A stretch of DNA of 64,000 bases from Cadophora sp. MPI-SDFR-AT-0126 (lineage: Eukaryota > Ascomycota > Leotiomycetes > Helotiales > Ploettnerulaceae), in contig JAGMVK010000029.1 of assembly GCA_020747065.1 (NCBI GenBank), forward strand, positions 124,001-188,000, in the 5' to 3' direction. The translations under genes and the position numbers were made by a program. Under the pieces are notes generated by a model. The model was not told the origin of the DNA, did no database searches, and saw only the letters and a list, made by a program, of their open reading frames with translations. Below are positions 56,270 through 64,000 of the stretch, piece after piece. Position 1 is the stretch's first letter; every line of letters starts with the position of its first letter.

Positions 56270-59200
56270 ATGATACAAATGCAGAGATCCCTCTCCCTAC
56301 CCGGGCCCGCACACGCTTCTCCTCGTATGTTGTCTGCAATGCAGGACTTGCGATTCTCCTCTATCCCTATGAAAGTCCAATATACAAACTCACATACTGA
56401 TACATGGTGTCTGCAGCTGTTTCTCCTACCATTACACACGTCTCGTCGCGAAGTCCAACTCCTTCCCCTGCCGAAAACACTGCTGTTCCTCCCAGGCTTC
56501 ATCGATACCAATCCCGCAGTCCCCATAGACCTCCGACTTCATATAAAGAGCCCGCAGATCGCGAAAGAACTCGGAGTTCTACCAGACGCTCCTCTCCCTC
56601 CCCCGCCCCGCGTAGAAAAGATGCGCCAACTGCTTCGACAGCCAAGTCAAGTGCAACAGAGGGACCAGCCACTCCTTCCAAACCCCCACAGTTGCCCTTG
56701 CTCCAAGATGTCTCCCAATATCTTAATCCGCAGTTTAGCGCAGTGACTGCTGCCACTGCTACCACAACCTTGGAGGAACTTGCGCATTTGGTGCGGCTTT
56801 CCACATACCAGGAGAGGAAGAGAGCCCATTCTCGCATTCGGTTGCAGAGGTCTCTAGTTTCAACAGCTCTGTCCGCTCGTCTGGCACGATGCGGAGAGTT
56901 GGCGCACAGAACCTTGGTTGACAATTTTAGGGCTGACGAGAAGAAGAACTTTGCGAGTCTCTACAATGCCATCCATGATGTCCGAAATTCATGTGATGCA
57001 ACCCGTCGGTATGCGCTTTTGGAGCCAGACTTGGATACTTCCCGCACAACTTCCCCAGGATCCGGAGAGTCTGGTGCCTTGTCATCTTCTACGTTCATGC
57101 ATGAGATACCCCAGCGATCTCGCGATAGTCTTTTGAAATTTTTGACCCAGATCAGGACAAATCCGGACTATCTGGCCATTCGTATTTGCAGCCTTGCACC
57201 CGCAGAGCTGTCCGCCTTGACGGTGTTCCACCAGGGAATGGAGAGCATCAATACTGTTTTGCCATATCACAACCCTCGTTCAAAAGGCCATATTTCTAGC
57301 AGTCATCGCAGTTCCGCACATATACCCTCTCCAGTTGAGCGTTTACTTTCTTTCCAGCGTCATGATCCATTATCTGCTTTGATTCATACTTGCTTTGCCA
57401 ATTCCGCCGGCCCTGACTCTGGCGAAGATCTCAGGCGAACAGATGTGTGGGCCACCACATGCGCCAAATTGATTACCAATCAGAAGACCGGTACCGAGAC
57501 ATTCATCATCTGCGTTTTGAACGTATGGACAGCCATGCGGGATTGGTCCGGAAAGACTAACATGGAATGGTACCTGATGAAAATCCTCGAGGATGGGGCT
57601 TTCCTTCTTGAGAAGGCCGAGGATCAAGCAGGTACTCGTATCCATGTTGAGCCACGAAATACCAAAGATACCATTGCGGCAGAGGAATTCTACGATGCAG
57701 CAGTCCTCGGCTTGTTTAAACTTGTTGATGACCCAGGAGCAGGCGGCATTCCAGAAGGACTCATAGAACTTGGAAATGCCATTTTACGGAAGCTTGACCC
57801 CAAGTTACACTTTTCTACTAGGAAGTTTTTCGTCTCGAGATGGTTTTTTTCTGTCTTCCTTTCTAGTGTCGTCATTCATCCTGAGGTTAGAATCTGTTCC
57901 ATCTAGTCTCGCATAAAGCTAATATTTGTAGTACTTTGGGATGATGGCCGAGTATCACATCACTGAATATGGGAGACAGAAAATACTGAAAGAAGTTGTC
58001 ATGAGAGCACATAAACTTGTTGCAGATATGCTCTGGTGAGCTCCTCGAATTGGTTGTCAAATGTGGTACTAATAATTCTTTCTAGGAGAGACACTCCGTC
58101 AACGCCACTTGCAGTCAAAGCTCATATTGAGAATATCATGGCTCGATTTCGGTCAGGCAGACCTTCAAGATCCAAGGCGAAACTGCTTCCTGCAAGGTCC
58201 ATAACATCCCTAAGAGAGACCGTGGAGGTTCACCCGTACCTGGTTTTAGGTCCCTCAGATCTGATGACCATGGTCAATGCTCTCTTCCCAGAGAAACGGC
58301 CAGCTTCCAGTTCTCTGGCAAAGGATATTCCGTTTGGTAGTATACGCTCTTCTGCGTCTTCCGTTTCCGGGATGTCTACCATTCTTCAGTCCAGTCCAAG
58401 CACCACAGCGCGCAATGCTTTTGACAATATGTCTGTCATCAGCAACAGTGGGTCTTCTGTTATCAGTGATTTTACTACATCGCACGAGCCTTTACTCGAG
58501 GAGAACACCAAGCCACGACAAAATAATTATGAGGATGACGGATTTGAGCTTCGTGTTGCCCTCTATGAGATGACTCAAACACTCGGCCCCGAAGGTGTGG
58601 ATGGCCGCTGTCACCCTTGTGCTGAGAATTGGACTGTTTTGTTCATGTCCGCAGATGGCCAGACTTTGTCTCATCAATTGCCCCATGATCCGGATGAGGA
58701 TGATCACGAGGAAGAATTCACGACAAGCAGTGATAGTGATGATGATGTTCCCGGCTCTCGGCCAGATCTAGACAAAGATTACCACCAGCTTCGAAACTCC
58801 GTCTTGAAGCTAGTTGAAGATTATGAGATTCCTCAATCACTGCGTCCAAAATCCGAGTCGGAAACATTCAGTAACAGAACGTCCACTTTGGAGAGTCCAA
58901 GAAAGAAGTACCGCAGCAGACCTGGGTCATCGTCGCAATCTCAGTCACAATCGAAGAATCCATATCGAATCCAAGATGTTGTCTCAGTTCAGGAGACGAA
59001 ACAAGCTTCCAAACAGCGTCATGACTCGGATAGCGATAGGCAGGCTGACAGAGAAATGCCCTCAGTTCTGATAGCAATGCTCGAAGCAGCCGAGGCGCAA
59101 TGCCAAGCTCAATCAGACTTTGTCAACGCTCACTTGTGGTGGAAGACATTGAATCAGCTGCACCAGCTTTCATCGCCATCTCTGAAACGAGATGGCTTTG

Positions 59201-61638
59201 CATCTCTCCTGAGCATCTTCTCTCGAGGCCCGAGAGACTCGATTCGACGCTCTACGAGCGCCATTGAAGAATATGATGCATGGCTGGTATGGTTGAAGCA
59301 GTCTCAAGAGCGACACGATGTCACAATCGAATCTATGATGAAGCGATTGAAAGCGATTCGTGACAAGATGTGGTATGTCACCGATGTAAAGAACTCAGCA
59401 GCTTACGAAGGAGCTCGAAATATTGCTATGGCACTGAAATGCATGGCATCTCCGAAAAAGGCTACCTACCTCCCACCAGCAGGGCTTCGGCCTCGAAATA
59501 CTTCCAAATCATCGACAAATAATTTCCTTCTCAAGACTGAAGCCCAAGTGATGGATATGATGGCTGCCAGCGACGAACAAGGTGGTCCGAACAAGTTGTC
59601 TGATGAACAATCAGAGAAGACTTTGCGCTGGCTTTCTCAGTTTGGCATTGAGAATTTCTGCAAAGGCGAGGAAAGAATCCACCGGTTTTGTTTGGAGCTC
59701 GAGACATGCATCAACAAGCTTGTCGGCGATAACCTCATGGAAGGTCCAGTGTTGTGGTCTAGCGAGCTCTATCTTCGAGATAAGCGGCTCTTGGATAGCG
59801 GGAAACAAAAGAGCGATCTCTTTGTGGGTGGTTTTGGGTCGCTCAATCTGTCTGGAGACGACCACAGCGATACCGAGACTGTTCGACGAGGACTCCGCAA
59901 CACCGACTTCAATCGACCTAGTACCGGCCTTCGTGATCTTCGATCAATGTCAGCTCGAAATAATTCTCAGCAGAGCTTTGACTCTGGCAGATACAGCATG
60001 TCAAGGATGAGTACAACGGGAGACTTGATGGACTCTCAAGATTACTTTGGGGTTGCCAGTCCGGTATTGACTATTGACTCTTCGACGACTTTCTGGTCAC
60101 CATTTCAAACACGAGCACAGTCGCCGACCACGAGCATCAGCAGTCACCGTCCGGGCACCTCATCTTCATCTATGAATGAAACTGTCACTATGAAAGAAGA
60201 GCGAGCTAGCCTGACCAAACAGAGGTTTCTCACAGATCTCAAACAGACTCTCACCAGTTTGTTGATCAGTGACCTGGGTACCCTAGTATTCGCAAGAGGA
60301 AGTGAGACCGACTCTTGGTTCTCCGGATCCTTAGGAGAGGATTGTATCGAGCGAAAGGAACGTACTGAGCGCAAGGTACGACGCAAGAGTAAGAAGAGAA
60401 CGTTGGAGAAGAAGAAAAGCTTCAGGGATTTGCGTGGTGCCCAGAAGATAGAAATGCCCTCGGAAAATCCCGACAATCTTAGCCCGAGAATGGAAAGAGG
60501 ACCTTCTTCAGTTGGCTCAAGATCGACGGAGCACGGAACACCTGAAATCCATTCAACAACAGAGAGCTCTACCAGCGAGCACATTGGAATCGGAGTACGA
60601 AAAAGTGTTTCTAAGGACCTCGACTCACCGGACTTTCCATATCGAAAGGCTTTCATGCGCCTTCTACGTATGTTCTCAGTGCATCCCAATCCTTATTCGA
60701 AACTGAATGCATTATTCGAGCTGGAGCATCTCATCATCGCCTATCTTACTCCTGCAACCCCTCGTCGACCACGCATTCGCCAAGAATCGTTGACTGCTGC
60801 TCCTCAATCGCCAGAAGTTCAACACATCAATGCATTTGGGCTTACCGATACTGCTGCCACCACCCCACAAGCAAAGAACCTGGAGGAAGCCATTGGTAAT
60901 TGTAGGGAACGACGTTCCCATACTCTTGAACAGGCCGACAATGTTGCAGCTCCCCATCGCGCCAATGAAAGATCTCTTGCAGTCGCAAACCCAGCAAGTA
61001 CAGACATGATCGTCGATGTTTTGCAAGACCTGTTCCGTGATGCGGAGATTCGACCCAAGACACTTTTCCGAGATCTTCAGTTCATCGCATCATTCGTTCC
61101 AGCATCCGTTCTTGACAAGACAGAGCGCGGCAAAGCTTTTTGGGACGCAGGACTGGCTGCCCTGGGACTGAAGCAGGATGTTGTCCGGACTCTGATCGAG
61201 ATCGCGGATGAGGTCGTGGTGCACTACACTCAAACACGGAAGACCACTTTTACGCCTGCTACTGATTCCTCTGCTCACACCGCGGCCAGTGGTGAGCTCA
61301 TGAAATACAGTATGCAGGAAGCTGCTAAGATGTGGACCATCACTGCAAAGGAAGGTGACCCCGTCGCAGAGCGCGAATTAGCCATCTTCTACCTCACCCA
61401 CCCAGAGCTAGTCGAGAGAGTCACTGCTCCTCTTAGCAAGCCAAGGGAGACCTTCAAGGCGCAAGTCATGGAGATGCATGGCGGTGGCAGCGCGGGGAAG
61501 GAGGAGAGAGATAGAGAGAGAAGCGATCCAGCAACCATGTGCGTAGCGTACCACTGGATGGAGTTGTCAGCTGTCGGAGGCGACGAGCTAGCTAAGAAGT
61601 ACCTGAGACAGAGGGAGGAGTTGAATGCTATCCCCTGA
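56270..61638 (+). CDS. Large conserved fungal protein with C-terminal Sel1-like repeats
   Basis: Exons 56270-56324, 56417-57885, 57932-58035 and 58086-61638 give 1726 residues. The start is ATG 56270; the frame continues upstream without another ATG. The first 110 residues are Ser/Pro/Arg-rich and disordered. Residues 110-560 form a helical domain (VERLLSFQRHDPLSALIHTC, KFFVSRWFFSVFLSSVVIHPE) faintly like RasGAP-type folds, a weak impression only. The middle is Ser-rich with acidic patches. A Lys/Arg-rich cluster lies near residue 1310 (KRTLEKKKSF). The last 110 residues have two Sel1-type units (EAAKMWTITAKEGDPVAERELA and MCVAYHWMELSAVGGDELAKKY). A scaffold or signalling role is inferred; no specific function is claimed. 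Confidence 0.85.
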
Positions 61639-62686
61639 GTTGGCTTGTTGACTATGTTTAGATCTTGTTTTTGCCTACATATACCCATGATGAGAATTCG
61701 TTCGACGACTGATTGATTAAATGGCACGACGGGGACTTTGCATCTTTGACGTGGATATAGATGATAATGTTTTTGCTTGGGCTTGTTGGAACTGTGCATG
61801 ATTTTGTTTGGGGTTTATGGAGTTCATTGGTTCAGGCATACATAGCACAGCACAAGAGATACCTCATAATTGCACTTATAGATTTATGCTATTCTCGATA
61901 CGCGTCCTCTCATTATCCGCGTTCCACTACAGAAGCGATATTGTTGTTGGTATTTTGTGATGTAGTTCGCTTCAGGAATAGAAGAGATGGTGTCTGAAGT
62001 TGCAAACAGAGGAATGAGCCTGAGCTACCTGAATCCCTTCCAGGAAGAAACAGGCTTGGTGCGAAAAGTAGCTTAAGCTGAAAAGCAGTGCAAAGGATCA
62101 TGTACGAATTCTTCAAAGTAACCACCGCTACAGTTAGCTACAGGCATTACCTTGAAAAATGCCGAGATCTTGGGCATGTGAAATGTTGTCACTCTTGATT
62201 TCGTTCTTAGGGGGTCCAGGAGTGGTGCTGGAGAATGGGTTGGGACTATGTCTGGTGGCAGTTTCTTGGCATCTAAGTAAACAAACTTTCGTGCGTCCAC
62301 AGGCAGCTCATATGTGGCGATATGGACATCACACAAAGGATGATGGTTCAAAAAAGAAGAGAGAAGTATATTTGCGAGTGAAGGAAAGAAGATCAGTCAA
62401 TGCCGCAGCCCCAATCATGAACCATGGAGGTGAATTGAACAAGTAAACAAACATAGAGCAGCTTGCCCAGGGCTTGACAAGACAATGTTTTCGGTTCACC
62501 GAAAGCGGAAAGCGAATAGAAAGTATTTAAAGCTCGGGTAGAGTATTACATGCAGCCCTAGCGCTGATTAGGATGTGATAACGGTCAGGTTGGGTCGGGT
62601 CGTGGTTGCCTCCCCCAACGAAGCGAATGGTGCTAACGAACAACCCCAACTCATAAACTCTCGTCTTCCAGATTCTTCCTCCAACC
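61639..62686. other. Intergenic 61639-62686
   Basis: 3' flank of the large gene and promoter of the next one (TATTTAAAG near 62523). A 92-codon minus-strand frame at 62073-62351 has protein-like composition but no domain or splice support and is not called. Confidence 0.5.
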
Positions 62687-63598
62687 ATGAACATGAAAAC
62701 TGACAACACCGCAACCATGGCCTCAGAGACAGTACCGGACTGCTCAAAGGTATGTATATGTGTTATATGACAATCTCCTTCCCATGTTCCTAATGGTCAT
62801 CTTGATGTTGACACAAGGCTCGATATTTCTTATTGCAGAGGAAGCCAGCGATGTGTCTCTCCATTGTGGAACAAAGGCTAAGGTGTAACGTAGTCCAAGA
62901 AGAAGCGATCAACGGTCAGAGAAGTCAGCTAATCGCAAGGGACGTGGCGGCGGCGTCGCGGTACGTATCCCCATACAGTAGCTGGGTTGTGATGTATGGC
63001 TCCTAGAGATTGCGTGCTAACTTCTTTGTGTATAGGGCGGCCACAACCCTCAACACAGGAGCAATGCAGGTAAGGGACGTCGTGCTAGAATGACGATGGG
63101 GAAGAAAATGCAATCGGAAGATGATCGGAGAGCATTGGCTATTCTTCGTTTGAAACCAACAGAATTGCCAAGAATTGCTACCAAGACTACCGGGCTCCCG
63201 TTGAACAGTACCAAAGGCAGCTCAGGTACCAAGGAAAGACCAGCAAGTTAGGTGTCGGCGGCGGAGCTGCCGAAGATGACGGCGGTACGGGTGGGACTGC
63301 CTCTCCGGGGGTGGGATCTGCTCACGTCGTCTCAAAGGATAAGCCAAATGGCCATAACGATGCTGAAGAAGGTATGTTTATTCCTACTATAGCAAGATAA
63401 GGTGGATCAGGTGGTAACATTTCTGCACTCTCTCTTGCTACGACGACATTTCATTATTCCGATGACAAAATTGATGATGGAAAAGTCAAGAAGACAAAGA
63501 TCCCTGAAGACACTTTAGAGAAAGACTTGGGGGAAATGGAGTATATGGAAGAGTACAGGGGAGAGCTTGAATTTGACAAGATGCTTGTGGTCACATGA
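62687..63598 (+). CDS. Small acidic protein of unknown function
   Basis: Exons 62687-62749, 62839-62960, 63036-63069, 63131-63371 and 63411-63598 keep phase throughout and give 215 residues ending at TGA 63596-63598. The last intron (63372-63410) is only 39 nt, unusually short, and the acceptor at 63130 is a choice among several, so the model is tentative. Residues 70-110 are basic/aromatic (NRIAKNCYQDYRAPVEQYQ), then a Gly-rich linker (GVGGGAAEDDGGTGGT), then an acidic C-terminus (LEKDLGEMEYMEEYRGELE). No family recognised. Confidence 0.5.
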
Positions 63599-63731
63599 CC
63601 GTCCTTGGTGACTGATTAGCCTTGCCTAGGCCTAGCTACCTGCACATAAACGAGCTGAAGTTCTCAGGCGCACTGCCTCCACAGCTTCGAAAAAAAAAAC
63701 CCTCATTTTCATCCTGTGCAGCATCAAAACC

Positions 63732-64000
63732 ATGGATCCTGGGACAGCACTTGCCATCGTTGGATTGGTCCTCGACGGCGTGAAGGATGTCTATGTGTAC
63801 TACAGCACATGGAAGGATCGTGATCAAGAAGTTGCCGAAGTTCGAAGTGCATTACTATGGCTGATAGGTCTTTTCCAGTCCATCAATGTAATGCTGGCAA
63901 ACAAAAGTCTTGACAAAAGCAAAGTCAGCATGATTTGCAACTCGGTAAAAGAGTGCGAGGCGGTAATGGTGAAGCTACGCAAGAGACTGAACAAGGTGAA
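63732..64000 (+). CDS. 5' end of a STAND/ankyrin-type protein (partial, runs off the window)
   Basis: Open from ATG 63732 to the window edge, 89 codons. The opening MDPGTALAIVGLVLDGVKDV, followed by amphipathic helices (EVAEVRSALLWLIGLFQSIN, MICNSVKECEAVMVKLRKRL), is the pattern of the helical N-terminal domain that precedes NACHT/NB-ARC or ankyrin modules in fungal NLR-like proteins. Only that domain is visible, so the class is inferred from resemblance and the effector role is unknown. Confidence 0.6.
   Translation, partial: MDPGTALAIVGLVLDGVKDVYVYYSTWKDRDQEVAEVRSALLWLIGLFQSINVMLANKSLDKSKVSMICNSVKECEAVMVKLRKRLNKV

Noticed and set aside
62073..62351. 92-codon minus-strand frame
   Set aside because: Composition is protein-like, but there is no domain, no clear promoter and no splice evidence.
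1..64000. tRNA, rRNA and CRISPR scan by eye
   Set aside because: Occasional TTCGAA/GTTCGA strings were seen (for example near 16810 and 44341), but no clover-leaf context; no spaced repeats of CRISPR type. A tRNA covariance search would be decisive and was not possible.

Overview
This window is nuclear DNA of a filamentous ascomycete (Pezizomycotina). The evidence is compact genes broken by many 46-70 nt introns with GTAAGT/GTATGT donors, genes packed on both strands, and a gene set typical of filamentous fungi (Cdc12/AspC-type septin, Sfh5, Prp45, Zn2Cys6 and C2H2 regulators with fungal transcription factor domains, DHA2 and ACS transporters, a STAND-like N-terminal domain). Affinity to Leotiomycetes/Helotiales is a guess from overall protein flavour, not a demonstrated fact. 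No bacterial-type operon, CRISPR array, rRNA or convincing tRNA was seen. Exon coordinates were worked out by hand from splice signals and reading-frame phase.

Layout. 1-723: 3' end of an unknown gene; 1748-2200: ankyrin ORF; 2.2-5.4 kb: gene-poor, AT-rich, with inverted repeats. 5465-6376: secreted alpha-carbonic anhydrase, convergent with a 1467-residue ABCC transporter (7090-11974). Then a minus-strand housekeeping run: Prp45 splicing factor (12446-14284), p24 cargo receptor (14676-15484), F-box protein with two in-frame stops (16803-18473), USP7/Ubp15-like ubiquitin hydrolase (19561-23610) and Sfh5 (24890-26076). Sfh5 is divergent from a mitochondrial dehydrogenase kinase (26618-28244). 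An AspC-type septin (28951-30311) is divergent from Pwp2 (30587-33342).

34-41 kb is accessory-looking: a secreted, GPI-anchor-like protein with apparent frame breaks, a secreted cysteine-containing protein of unknown function, a long gene-poor stretch, and a protoglobin-like protein. 42.4-54.2 kb looks like a small metabolic cluster. An ACS-type MFS importer is divergent from a 3-hydroxyacyl-CoA dehydrogenase-family enzyme, followed by a C2H2 regulator, a DHA2-type MFS exporter and a Zn2Cys6 regulator. The promoters of the Zn2Cys6 gene and of the DHA2 gene share an identical 14-bp element (GAATCCGAAATCCG, a direct repeat of AATCCG), which suggests that the regulator controls itself and the exporter. 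CCCCGC (CreA-type) sites sit in the importer/enzyme promoter and before the C2H2 gene.

56.3-61.6 kb encodes a 1726-residue scaffold-like protein with Sel1-type repeats at its end. A small acidic unknown protein follows (62687-63598). The window ends inside a gene whose first residues resemble the N-terminal domain of fungal STAND/ankyrin proteins. The most unusual genome-level signal is four apparent GC-AG introns in four different genes. One of them interrupts a zinc finger, and another is 60 nt, in frame and free of stops.
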